Source: Gracilibacillus alcaliphilus (GTDB lineage Bacteria > Bacillota > Bacilli > Bacillales > Amphibacillaceae). Taken from it: 64,000 nucleotides of DNA. The DNA lies in the NCBI RefSeq assembly GCF_016909015.1, contig NZ_JAFBFA010000030.1:1-64000 (forward strand). The letters run 5' to 3'. Positions 1 to 7,900 of the stretch are shown here, one piece after another; the stretch's first letter is position 1, and each line of letters opens with the position of its first letter. The notes beneath the pieces were generated by a model, which was given only the letters and a program-made list of their open reading frames with translations, was not told the DNA's origin and did not search any database. The position numbers and the translations under genes are program-made.

Positions 1-125
1 CCTGTTTGGTCATTCTTTTAGACATACAAAATACTCCCTTCATAATAGGTGAGAATTTTTATTATTTCTCTGTCTACTATAAAGGGAGCATATCAAAAGA
101 GGTACCATCTTCTTCAATATATGAA

Positions 126-794
126 TTATTGATTTCCTTTTTTAACCCATTCAGCAGCTGTAATTGTACGCTGTGCCTGATGTTTTACTGCAGCTTCGAT
201 ATTTTCAACCATTTTCCCGTCTTGATCCACAGTAACACTGGTACCATAAGGGTTGCCACCAGCGGCAAATATAGATTCATCAGAGTAACCTGGAGGAACA
301 ATGATGGCTCCCCAATGCATCATGCTTGTGTATAATGATAGAATGGTTGCTTCTTGCCCGCCATGCGGATTCTGTGCCGAAGACATGGCACTAACTACTT
401 TGTTAACCGTTTTTCCACTAGCCCAAAGTCCACCTTGAAGATCTAGGAATTGTTTCATTTGTGAAGCCATGTTTCCGAAACGTGTAGGTACACTGAAAAT
501 AATGGCGTCTGCCCACTCTAAATCTTCTGAGGTAGCAACCGGTACATCTTTAGTTGCTTCTACTGTTGCTTTCCATACTGGATTTCCTTCAATTACAGCT
601 TCAGAAGCTAATTCCTGTACTTTTAAAACTCTTGCTTCCGCACCATTAGCCTCTGCTGCTTCTGCTGCCCATTTTGCCATTTGGTAGTTGGTACCACCCA
701 TACTGTAAAAAATAACTGCTACTTTTGTGTTTGACATTTTTTCCATCTCCTTTGATTGATTTGATTTTCCAAATAATTTATTTAAAAATCCCAT
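126..794 (-). CDS. WrbA-like NAD(P)H:quinone oxidoreductase
   Basis: Flavodoxin-like quinone reductase, 222 aa. Members of the WrbA family bind FMN and carry out two-electron reduction of quinones, avoiding semiquinone radicals. Visible: the FMN phosphate loop IFYSMGGTNYQMA near residue 28 and the typical SVPTRFGNMASQMKQFLD stretch near residue 101. Two starts are possible. The long one has GAGGTG five bases upstream; a second ATG at 737 (MSNTKVAVIF) has AAAGGAG eight bases upstream and matches the usual WrbA beginning. It is the last gene of a minus-strand cluster with a hydrolase, flavin reductase, ring-cleaving dioxygenase and MarR regulator, which fits electrophile/quinone detoxification. 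Family assignment is firm; the physiological substrate is inferred. Confidence 0.9.
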   Translation of the reverse strand: MGFLNKLFGKSNQSKEMEKMSNTKVAVIFYSMGGTNYQMAKWAAEAAEANGAEARVLKVQELASEAVIEGNPVWKATVEATKDVPVATSEDLEWADAIIFSVPTRFGNMASQMKQFLDLQGGLWASGKTVNKVVSAMSSAQNPHGGQEATILSLYTSMMHWGAIIVPPGYSDESIFAAGGNPYGTSVTVDQDGKMVENIEAAVKHQAQRTITAAEWVKKGNQ

Positions 795-860
795 TGTGAC
801 ACCTCATTATAAGTTGTGTTCAAAACATTGGAGGTGATTCATTTACTTCCTGTCAATGCC

Positions 861-1466
861 TTACTTTAATTGCTCATACCATTTGCCGGCAGCGTCTATC
901 TCTTGCATTGTCAATTGATGACCCCGATCTTCCCAATGAATTGCCACCTCTGCATTTGCTTTTTCTAATAAGTTTTTTAATTCTTTAGATTCTTCTGGTG
1001 AACAGATTGGATCATTAGTTCCTGCGGCAATAAATATAGATTTCCCGGATAAGTCAGGTAAACCCATCCCTCTTCTTGGCACCATCGGATGATGAAGAAT
1101 AGCACCCTTTAATGCATCTTGATAGTGGAACAATAAGCTTGTTGCGATATTTGCTCCATTAGAATAGCCAATAGCTATGACATTACTCCTGTCAAAACCA
1201 TGCTCATCTGCTGCTTCATCCAGAAATTCATTCAGCTCCTTCGTACGGAAAATAAGGTCTTCTTCATCGAATACTCCCTCTGCCAGTCGCTTAAAGAAAC
1301 GAGGCATACCATTTTCTAAAATATTTCCACGGACACTCAATACAGAAGCATCTTCATCAATTCTTCCAGCAAGCGGCAGAAGGTCTAATTCATTCCCACC
1401 TGTTCCATGCAACATCAGAAACGTCGGTTTACTAGGATCATTTCCTTTTTGAAAAATATATTTCAT
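861..1466 (-). CDS. mhqD: alpha/beta hydrolase, MhqD-like carboxylesterase
   Basis: Serine hydrolase of the phospholipase/carboxylesterase group, 201 aa. It shows an oxyanion-type HGTGG near residue 20, the nucleophile elbow GYSNGA with Ser102, an acidic residue in GTNDPICS and a late GHQLT histidine, so a complete Ser-Asp-His triad is plausible. B. subtilis MhqD is a similar hydrolase induced by methylhydroquinone together with the dioxygenase MhqE. The ATG is preceded by GGAGGAGG with good spacing. This Shine-Dalgarno lies inside the 3' end of a decayed dioxygenase gene whose TGA overlaps the ATG, so the two were once translationally coupled, like the mhqED pair. The gene symbol rests on similarity and context. 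Confidence 0.8.
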   Translation of the reverse strand: MKYIFQKGNDPSKPTFLMLHGTGGNELDLLPLAGRIDEDASVLSVRGNILENGMPRFFKRLAEGVFDEEDLIFRTKELNEFLDEAADEHGFDRSNVIAIGYSNGANIATSLLFHYQDALKGAILHHPMVPRRGMGLPDLSGKSIFIAAGTNDPICSPEESKELKNLLEKANAEVAIHWEDRGHQLTMQEIDAAGKWYEQLK

Positions 1467-1950
1467 ACTTTATCCTCCTCCAAAATTCTTACCTCTACAG
1501 ACGGCAAGATTTCTTCAAAAGCGACTCTTTCAGACTCCAGCCATGGCGGCAGCATAAGCCTGCTACCAAGTTCATCCAGCGCTTCATCGACTGCAAACTC
1601 TGGCGGATCTGCTGCAATTTCAAAAAGAATTCCGCCTTCTTCATAAAATAAACAGCTTTAAAATAATTTCGTTCACGTATTTCCGTTGGATGCATTCCTT
1701 TTTCTTCAAGTAAATCACGCCATTGGAATAGCTATTCCTCATTCTTCGCTCGCCAGGCTATATGGTGAACGGTGCCAGCTCCCATCAATCCACAGACAGA
1801 TGGTGTTAATTTAATATCTGCTGTATTGCCAACCGCAGCTTTCGATTGAAACCTTAAAAAACCATCTTGATCGCCAATATTTTCAAATCCTAATATTTCC
1901 TCCAACAGCAGCGGTTTTATTAGGCTGTACAGACATTAATACAGCTATTT
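1463..1950 (-). pseudogene. decayed ring-cleaving dioxygenase (MhqE/MhqO family), C-terminal half
   Basis: Translating all frames recovers the C-terminal half of a vicinal-oxygen-chelate dioxygenase resembling the intact gene at 2607-3545: GAGTVHHIAWRA, RNYFKAVYF, ILFEIAADPPEFAVDE. Three lesions are visible: a frameshift near 1905 between VQPNKTA and LLLEEILGFENIGD, an in-frame TAG at 1732-1734, and a one-base loss in a T run near 1643-1650 (YF to EEGGILF). The N-terminal half (about 160 residues) is missing; the remnant runs straight into the end of the flavin reductase gene. The final TGA overlaps the mhqD-like ATG. Probably a former mhqE partner of mhqD that lost function, perhaps because the second dioxygenase copy remained. 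Confidence 0.85.
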
Positions 1951-1955
1951 TGACA

Positions 1956-2576
1956 TTATTTAGGACGTTCTATTGCAAAGGTTTCACCTAGCTTTGCATA
2001 GTTAGCGCCCGCCAACCGACTTACGGCAGCTAATCCTTTTGCATCCACTCTGCCACGTTCATAAATGGCCTCATCGATATGAAACTGAACTACTTTTCCA
2101 ATAATTAAGTCACAGCCAGGTAAGTCACCAGTACCTCCTAATTCCAGAGAATGTTCCAGCGTGCATTCTAATCTCACCTTTGCTTCACGAATCCCCGGCA
2201 CAGAAACCTTCTTACTATCTGTCGGTGTCAGCTTTGCCAGTTCCACTTCACTCTCATCCGGCGAGAGGGGTGCAGCCGTTTGATTGATTCTATCCACATT
2301 TTGTTCGTTAACCATATGAATGACAAATTCTTTGTTTTTCAGGATGTTTCTTGCTGTATCCTTTTGCTCCCCTCCAGAACGCTGTAATGATAAAGAAATC
2401 ATCGGCGGATTAGACGATACAATATTGAAGTAGCTGAATGGAGCACCATTTATCGTACCCGCCTCAGATAATGTCGTAACAAAAGCGATCGGCCTTGGAA
2501 TAATACTCCCAGTCAGAAATTTATAATTTTCTCTCTCTGTCATAGAATCCGGAGTAATGGAAATCATCGTCGTCAT
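1956..2576 (-). CDS. flavin reductase family protein (FMN-binding split barrel)
   Basis: 206 aa protein of the flavin reductase-like/split-barrel family (YwrF type). Typical sequence: GSIIPRPIAFVTT near residue 23 and NGAPFSYFNIVSSNPPMIS just after it, the segment that holds FMN. Relatives reduce flavin with NAD(P)H or support oxygenases. It lies 30 bp downstream of the dioxygenase gene and was followed by the decayed dioxygenase, so it is probably part of the detoxification transcript. Two starts are close together: ATG 2576 has its purine-rich site almost touching, whereas ATG 2567 (MISITPDS) has GGGGGA nine bases upstream and may be the real start. Confidence 0.82.
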   Translation of the reverse strand: MTTMISITPDSMTERENYKFLTGSIIPRPIAFVTTLSEAGTINGAPFSYFNIVSSNPPMISLSLQRSGGEQKDTARNILKNKEFVIHMVNEQNVDRINQTAAPLSPDESEVELAKLTPTDSKKVSVPGIREAKVRLECTLEHSLELGGTGDLPGCDLIIGKVVQFHIDEAIYERGRVDAKGLAAVSRLAGANYAKLGETFAIERPK

Positions 2577-2606
2577 TCCCCCTTTTCATATACTGCTAGT
2601 TACGAA

Positions 2607-3545
2607 TTAATCTAATTCTCTTACCTGAATCGGAATCAGTGTACGTTCCAGCTGTTCTCTGTGCTGTTCATACTGGACCGGCAGCTTTAATTCACGTCCC
2701 ATTGTCGCTTCTGACTCATCGTGTGCAAATCCTGGTGGATCTGTTGCGATTTCAAATAGAATTTCACCATGCTCCCTAAAATAGATCGCATTAAAATAAT
2801 TTCTATCCTTCACAGGGGTTACGCCATAGCCTTGTTCCCCAACATACTGCTGCCATTCTAATTGGTCTTTATCATCATCTGCTCTCCATGCAATATGATG
2901 AACTGTGCCTACTCCCATTTGCCCCCTTTCAGTTGAGTTTGTTTTTAAATCAACCACATTTCCAATGTCGGCGGCCGAACGGAAACGGATAAGGTCTTCT
3001 TCTTGGCCTACTTTTTCAAGCCCCATTACATTTGCTAATAAGTCAGCTGTCTTTTCCGGTTGTGCAGACAATAATGTTGCTCCTCCAAACCCTTTAATTG
3101 CTACTTCCGAAGTAACATCTCCAAAAGTCCAAGTATTGTTTTCTCCTTCTTTCCGTTCGACAAACTCTAAATGAAGTCCATGTGGGTCATCGAACGTGAT
3201 GTACGATTCACCAAAGCGTTTTGTTTTCTTAAAAGGAATTTCAAATTTCTCTAGACGCTCCTCCCAAAATTCAAGCGCACCTTCAGGAATAACATAAGAA
3301 GTCACTCCTACCTGACCATCACCAATTTTCCCTGCATATGCATTTGCCCATGGGAAGAAAGTGATAATGGTTCCTGGCTTACCACCTTCATTACCAAAAT
3401 AAAGATGATATGTCCCTGGATCATCGAAGTTTACGGTTTGTTTCACTAAACGTAAGCCTAAAATACCAGCATAAAAATCAAGATTTTCTTGCGGATGACC
3501 AACGATTGCGGTGATATGGTGAATGCCACTTGTTCTTTTTGTCAC
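2607..3545 (-). CDS. mhqO: ring-cleaving dioxygenase, glyoxalase/VOC fold (MhqO/MhqE-like)
   Basis: 312 aa, two tandem VOC modules. The first begins GIHHITAIVGHPQENLDFY; the second has GTVHHIAWRADDD near residue 215 and ends with HGEILFEIATDPPGF. The His, His and Glu residues in these motifs are the usual metal ligands of extradiol-type ring-cleaving enzymes. B. subtilis MhqA, MhqE and MhqO are the closest family and are induced by hydroquinones and catechol under MhqR. Start is GTG with GAGAGG seven bases upstream. First gene of the cluster after the operator-like sites at 3691-3725. Whether it corresponds to MhqO, MhqE or MhqA cannot be decided here. Confidence 0.85.
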   Translation of the reverse strand: MTKRTSGIHHITAIVGHPQENLDFYAGILGLRLVKQTVNFDDPGTYHLYFGNEGGKPGTIITFFPWANAYAGKIGDGQVGVTSYVIPEGALEFWEERLEKFEIPFKKTKRFGESYITFDDPHGLHLEFVERKEGENNTWTFGDVTSEVAIKGFGGATLLSAQPEKTADLLANVMGLEKVGQEEDLIRFRSAADIGNVVDLKTNSTERGQMGVGTVHHIAWRADDDKDQLEWQQYVGEQGYGVTPVKDRNYFNAIYFREHGEILFEIATDPPGFAHDESEATMGRELKLPVQYEQHREQLERTLIPIQVRELD

Positions 3546-3690
3546 CTTCTGTCCTCTCCTTTAAAAATTCCGTTCTGTATTTATGAATCAACAGTCCTTG
3601 TTATCTCGTTTTTAGTTGCTTATTGCTTTTTCTTTGATGAATAAACATTTCTAGTTTATCCATATTCCAATTAATTAGCCTAATTTCATT

Positions 3691-3725
3691 TAATCTCTAA
3701 TTCGTATATTATTAATTCGAGATAA
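3691..3725. promoter_or_regulatory. MhqR-type operator dyad upstream of dioxygenase operon
   Basis: Plus-strand half-sites TAATCTCTAATTCG (3691-3704) and AATTCGAGATAA (3714-3725) face each other as an imperfect inverted repeat with arms agreeing at about 9 of 10 positions. The 18-mer at 3707-3724 matches 14 of 18 positions of the B. subtilis MhqR site as I recall it, TATCTCGAATTCGAGATA. The site lies about 150-180 bp upstream of the dioxygenase GTG. The same half-site occurs twice before the MarR gene (4264-4296), which supports a common regulator. Binding is inferred. Confidence 0.65.
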
Positions 3726-3787
3726 TCTCACAAAAAAATTTCAAAAAATTCACCATGTTATTTTTGGTTAAACTTTTTGAACTTCTT

Positions 3788-4243
3788 CTACAAGCTTTGT
3801 GCGTAGTAGCCCAGTTTTTTCAACTGCTCAATCAACTGCTGCTTTTCCTCTCTATCTAAACCAGCACATATTTCTTTAATTGCCTTTCGATGTCTCGGAA
3901 AAATGTTATTCATTAAATCTCTTCCCTCAGCCGTAATCTCAGCAAAAGTAATACGTCGGTCATGCGGACAAGGTTTTCTCTCTAATAATTTTTTCTTCTC
4001 CAATTTATCGACCACATACGTAATACTGCTGCTAGCAATCAACACTTTTTCACCGATTTTCTGAATTGGCTGTTCCCCTTTGTTGTAGACAAGTTCGAGA
4101 ACTGCAAATTCAGTCGGATTCAACCCTGTTGATTTGATATCCTCTTCTACCCGCCTTTTCAAAGATTCTAGGGCACGGGTTAAAACAATAAACAGTTTTA
4201 AAGACAATTCTTCTTCCTGATAGTCATTTATTTGATTTCCCAT
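3788..4243 (-). CDS. mhqR: MarR-family repressor, MhqR-like
   Basis: MarR winged-helix regulator, about 151 aa from the ATG at 4243 (an upstream GTG at 4249 is also possible). The central part has the recognition helix region LIASSSITYVVDKLEKKKL and the wing RKPCPHDRRITFAEIT, followed by dimerising C-terminal helices. It sits on the same strand directly upstream of the dioxygenase operon, with repeated TATCTCGAA half-sites both before itself and before the operon, so autoregulation and repression of the detoxification genes are likely. B. subtilis MhqR has the same genomic logic. Two cysteines are present, but nothing in the sequence shows that they sense electrophiles. Confidence 0.85.
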   Translation of the reverse strand: MGNQINDYQEEELSLKLFIVLTRALESLKRRVEEDIKSTGLNPTEFAVLELVYNKGEQPIQKIGEKVLIASSSITYVVDKLEKKKLLERKPCPHDRRITFAEITAEGRDLMNNIFPRHRKAIKEICAGLDREEKQQLIEQLKKLGYYAQSL

Positions 4244-4263
4244 AGGCACCCTTCTTCCTAAAT

Positions 4264-4296
4264 TATCTCGAATTAATTTATCTCGAATTCAACATA
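4264..4296. promoter_or_regulatory. tandem MhqR-type operators before the MarR gene
   Basis: Two direct copies of TATCTCGAATT start at 4264 and 4279, about one and a half helical turns apart. The second 18-mer, TATCTCGAATTCAACATA (4279-4296), agrees at 16 of 18 positions with the MhqR palindrome as I recall it; the first has a good left half and a poor right half. They lie about 20-50 bp upstream of the MarR start, well placed for autorepression. Confidence 0.68.
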
Positions 4297-4622
4297 AATT
4301 ATATATTGTATATTTCCCTTTGTCAACAGGTTTTCAAAAACATTTTTTTACAGGTACGTTTATCTGTTATGCCATTTTTTCTTACATATTCAGCGTACGT
4401 TCATTGTGGTATTATTAGAGTATCGATGCAATGGTTCATATCTTAACATTCATCACATCAGCAAATGGATCAGATTCAACCAAATCAGGCTCACCACTAA
4501 TAGATAGGAATCGCTTCTAGAAAATCATAAAAATCACTGTAAGCAATAATAAAAGAAAAAATAGTGACATAATTTCAACGTTAATCTCATATTGGTTTGA
4601 TCAGCTTTATTAGTCTCTAGCT
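4297..4622. other. intergenic stretch without recognised gene
   Basis: AT-rich sequence between the MarR gene and the small membrane protein gene. I see no convincing reading frame, RNA gene or strong terminator here; it should contain the MarR promoter at its left edge. Confidence 0.5.
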
Positions 4623-5069
4623 TCATTCCTCATCGCCCTGCTCCTTAAAAACCTTGATCATTGTATTCATACATAAGGAAACAATATAAAAACACGCTCC
4701 TCCAATCAGACTGGGTACGATAATGAGCTGTCCATCCAGGTTAATACCTATAAGCCGAGCAAATAGTATACCCGCCAAAAAACCAGCAAAAATATATAGG
4801 ACTGGATGGAGAACATAAGCAGAGGCTCGATACCGAAAATTTATTTTTCTCATTATGCTTTCAATTAAGGTGGAGGCAGGGATTCCTCCAATTATAAAAA
4901 CAAAGATGGAGACCATAAAAACAAGTTGAAAAATACCTTCAAAATCTGGAGCCTCCGGATAACCTTTCCGCGGCGGCTGATAATAAATCATAGCCATAAT
5001 AATACTAAGCGTAAAAGCAGATAAAAGAGCTTCGATCAACTTTCTCAATGTCCATTTAATCAAAATCAT
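4623..5069 (-). CDS. small membrane protein of unknown function
   Basis: 148 aa hydrophobic protein not recognised as a named family. Four membrane segments can be seen: near residues 12-29 (LSAFTLSIIMAMIYY), 48-68 (LVFMVSIFVFIIGGIPAS), 86-106 (VLHPVLYIFAGFLAGILFA) and 114-134 (LIIVPSLIGGACFYIVSL). A charged C-terminal tail (KVFKEQGDEE) follows. The ATG has GGAGTG at good spacing. It stands alone, with no operon partner, between the detoxification and osmolyte loci. A transporter accessory or stress protein is possible, but nothing in the sequence decides this. Confidence 0.6.
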   Translation of the reverse strand: MILIKWTLRKLIEALLSAFTLSIIMAMIYYQPPRKGYPEAPDFEGIFQLVFMVSIFVFIIGGIPASTLIESIMRKINFRYRASAYVLHPVLYIFAGFLAGILFARLIGINLDGQLIIVPSLIGGACFYIVSLCMNTMIKVFKEQGDEE

Positions 5070-5320
5070 TACTTCACTCCATTCATGATGCTTTATTTCA
5101 TTATGTGTGAATTTTTTCTGATAACATAGAATCTCATTCTTCGGAAAGCCACTTTCAAAACCAAATTGCTGATATCTTTCTCACTATGCACATAGTGCTA
5201 ATATTACATCATTATCCTAATATTTTTTAGTGACCATAGTCATTTTCTTCAAAAATAGGACTTTTATCACTTTTTTAGTTAGCTGATGCCGCCCCTTTGG
5301 CAGGCTAACGTTGCGACATC

Positions 5321-5384
5321 CTGTACGTTGAAAAGCGAAGGGCTTGGCTGGAGTGATTCTTTGCACATTTATTCAGTCAAAATA
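5321..5384 (+). repeat. 64-bp intergenic repeat, copy 1
   Basis: This stretch and 35416-35479 align end to end: both begin CTGTACGT(T/C)GAAAAG, continue CGAAGGGCTTG and end TTTATTCAGTCAAAATA. The beginning also resembles the core of the inverted-repeat element at 57180-57488 (TACGTCCTATACGTCGAAA). It lies in the 5070-5940 gap, where I found no convincing gene. Confidence 0.7.
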
Positions 5385-5622
5385 AGGAAATCGAATATAA
5401 CTCTCCTATAAGATTACAGGGAATATGTTTTTACTCATGGATCTATTACTCTTCCTACCGAAAACAAACCTCAAAATGAGGAAGACAGCAATTGAAAAGC
5501 TGCTTTTTGCAGCGAAAGAGAGTGTTTCTAAGCCTTTAGAACAACTATCTCGTGAGCTATTTCTATTAAAGCAAAAGCTAAAGGCCTATGATTGGCACAA
5601 CCAAAATATTGCATTATATAAC

Positions 5623-5660
5623 AAAGAAATCCCTCTTCCATCAAACAGAGGGATTTCTTT
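5623..5660. terminator. bidirectional-type hairpin in long gap
   Basis: Perfect 13-bp inverted repeat: AAAGAAATCCCTC (5623-5635) and GAGGGATTTCTTT (5648-5660), 12-base loop, A-rich before and T-rich after on both strands. It suggests a transcribed unit once ended here, possibly the weak plus-strand frame at 5425-5676 that runs through it, but no recognisable gene precedes it on either strand. Confidence 0.6.
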
Positions 5661-5893
5661 TACTCACCGTCTGTAAATGCGAATCAGTACGTTAATTCTA
5701 ATTTGTACTCTATGCCAGAATGCATCCATGCAGAGAAAGAAACAAGTGTTACCCATTTCTGAATCAAGAAAAGGAGGCCTGTTTCATATATAAACTTGGT
5801 TAAATGCTACTTAAAAAAAATTCATTTACGGTAGGTGTATTAGAGTTATCCAAAAACTTTAAAAAAATATTTGACATTGTACGCTTATCTTTC

Positions 5894-5929
5894 AAAAAAA
5901 CTGTCACAAAATGCAACATTTTGCGACAG
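5894..5929 (-). terminator. terminator of the GbsR-type gene, repeat-derived
   Basis: On the minus strand a 13-bp stem (CTGTCGCAAAATG with CATTTTGTGACAG, one A-C mismatch, loop TTG) is followed by seven T, directly after the GbsR-type stop codon. An almost identical hairpin serves as the apparent ctaA terminator at 55002-55044, so this is a mobile or repeated terminator sequence. Confidence 0.8.
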
Positions 5930-5940
5930 CCCCTTTTGAT

Positions 5941-6495
5941 CTACTTTGTATTATGGTCATCTGCTTGTTTTGGAACATGCTTAAAAATTTCGCCACTTTC
6001 GAAAAAGTCGTTCACTCGCCGAATCCAATCATAATATTCTTTCCATTGATGCAATTCTGCCAACAGTTCATTTATCTTTTGTTCATTTTCGTCTGTTAAT
6101 TCATCATTATTCATCAACTGGTCAATACTCTTGGTCAAGCGCTTTTCAAACTGCCGGTTACGGTTAATTGCCTTCCTCCAAGTGGAAGTAAACAGCGAAA
6201 TAAATGTTTCATAATAGTCTGTTTCTACTTGATAGAGGTCTTTACGAATCCCTTTCTTAAAGACGCGTTCTGCGATATTCATATCGATCATTTCTCGGAC
6301 AACCTGACTCATTCTAGTTTTACTCATCCCTGTTTCTGCTGCCAGCTCATCTAAGGTCATCGGCTCCCTATTCATATAAATAATCCCGAGTACACGGCCG
6401 ACGCTTGTCGGCGCACCAAACCCGTTCATATTATCTGTTATCTTCTCAATAAATTGTGTTTCCACATCGGTGATCATTTCATCTTGATTTGACAT
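5941..6495 (-). CDS. GbsR/OpcR-type transcriptional regulator
   Basis: 184 aa, MarR-like regulator of the GbsR family. An N-terminal dimer helix is followed by a winged helix with GMSKTRMSQVVREMIDMNIAERV near residues 62-85 and a long helical C-terminus rich in Asp, Glu and Lys. Family members in B. subtilis repress the choline/glycine-betaine genes: GbsR controls gbsAB and opuB, and OpcR controls opuB and opuC. It lies on the same strand downstream of a complete opuC operon, separated by about 740 bp with no other firm gene, so control of opuC is the best guess. I cannot separate GbsR from OpcR. ATG start with a purine-rich AAAAGGAGA site upstream. Confidence 0.82.
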   Translation of the reverse strand: MSNQDEMITDVETQFIEKITDNMNGFGAPTSVGRVLGIIYMNREPMTLDELAAETGMSKTRMSQVVREMIDMNIAERVFKKGIRKDLYQVETDYYETFISLFTSTWRKAINRNRQFEKRLTKSIDQLMNNDELTDENEQKINELLAELHQWKEYYDWIRRVNDFFESGEIFKHVPKQADDHNTK

Positions 6496-7237
6496 ATTAA
6501 TCTCCTTTTCATAAGCGCATTAGATTAAGCGTCGATTTTCTCAAGTTTCAGTATGAGATGTGAAGGGGGTGGTTCACCCTGATAAACCTGCTCAAAGACC
6601 GCTGACCATAATCATATTGTTGCGATTGGTCATTCTGCTATTGTTTTATAGTGATGCTTTCATACCAATAAACAAGCGCTGTTTCTTCACTATATAAATA
6701 TGCCGTGGAATTAATTTGTCATTCTAGACAAACCAGCTTTTTCACCCTATCAACCGGTTCACGATGAAATGCCCCTACAATTTTATAGGTATGCCACATC
6801 AGATACCCTGACAGCTACTTCTAAAAAAGCAGATGGCACTAATGTAAAATATGGGCTTGGATCGTTTCTAGTAAGTGTGATGCTTGAGAAAAATGCTTAC
6901 CAGAATAGACTAACACGTCATTATGTGCTTGTATATTACTAATTTAAAAAATAGCTGACAATCAAATGGTTACTCCCATACAAAGGGACAAAATCATTTG
7001 AAGCAAACTTTAATTGACATAATTATTTGCCGTTCACGCCAATTCCATCTTGAGAGCACTCAAGTATTCATGTTCGAATCCATTCAGCTCTTTATTATAA
7101 AAAGTGCGGGAGATAGATTGTATCACCTGGACGATAGACATTGGCATGTAGAAGTGTCCTATTACTCAAAACACACGGAAAATGTTCACTGCTTTATTTC
7201 CAATACCTTCCCTCCAGCTGTTTACTAAAGCCTCGGT
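6496..7237. other. 742-bp gap between opuCD and the GbsR-type gene
   Basis: No credible gene. A plus-strand frame at about 6791-6943 reads plausibly (SDTLTATSKKADG and onward) but lacks a start and any recognised relative; another at 6998-7228 has no ribosome site. The region must hold the GbsR-gene promoter and the end of the opuC transcript, but I see no strong hairpin with a T run just after opuCD. Confidence 0.45.
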
Positions 7238-7900
7238 CTAAGCGGCTTTCGGTTTATCAACTTTAGCAGGCTGAAGTTTTTTTTCAATCCACCCCATGAA
7301 CACATCAACAATAATAGCCATTAATGCCGTAGGAATCGCACCTGCTAAAATAATCGCTGTTCCATTGGTTGCATTTGTCCCGGTCAAGATAATTGCGCCT
7401 AAACCACCTGCTCCCACAAAGGCACCTATTGCCACGATACCAATTCCAATCACTAATGCCGTCCTCAAACCTGCCATAATCACACTAATAGCTAGCGGCA
7501 ATTCGACCATACGTAACAGCTGAAATCTTGTCATACCTGAGGCAAAGCCTGCCTCCACAATATTTTTGTCTACTTCTTTCATGCCTACATACGTATTCTG
7601 TGTAATCGGCAGGATCGAGTAAAGCATCAACGTAACAATAACAGTGTTGGTGCCAAGCCCCATCGCGATCATAATGACTGCCATTGCACCAAGTGCTGGT
7701 ACTGTTTGGATGATACTGCCAATCGCTAAGACCCAGCTGCTTAATTTACCGTATTTTGCAATCAGAATTCCTAAAGGGATGGAAAAAATGGCTGAAAATA
7801 ACACACCATAAGCAGCCATTAAAAAATGCCGATAAAATTGTTCCCATATATAGCCACTATTCTGACTGACATAGAATATGAATTGCTCCACTGTTTCCAT
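7238..7900 (-). CDS. opuCD: OpuC-type osmoprotectant ABC transporter, permease OpuCD
   Basis: 220 aa integral membrane permease of the proline/glycine-betaine ABC family. Five or six membrane segments and the conserved cytoplasmic EAA-like loop (KNIVEAGFASGMTRFQLLRMVELP, near residue 113) that docks on the ATPase are visible. It pairs with OpuCB to form the channel for betaine, carnitine or choline uptake under osmotic stress. ATG shares its A with the opuCC TAA (TAATG), so the two are translationally coupled. Last gene of the opuCA-CB-CC-CD operon. Confidence 0.92.
   Translation of the reverse strand: METVEQFIFYVSQNSGYIWEQFYRHFLMAAYGVLFSAIFSIPLGILIAKYGKLSSWVLAIGSIIQTVPALGAMAVIMIAMGLGTNTVIVTLMLYSILPITQNTYVGMKEVDKNIVEAGFASGMTRFQLLRMVELPLAISVIMAGLRTALVIGIGIVAIGAFVGAGGLGAIILTGTNATNGTAIILAGAIPTALMAIIVDVFMGWIEKKLQPAKVDKPKAA

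Noticed and set aside
5425..5676. 83-codon plus-strand frame in the 5070-5940 gap
   Set aside because: No ribosome site, no recognised family, and its 3' end runs through a perfect terminator-like hairpin; could at most be a gene remnant.
6998..7228. 76-codon plus-strand frame between opuCD and the GbsR-type gene
   Set aside because: No Shine-Dalgarno, unusual composition, no recognised similarity.
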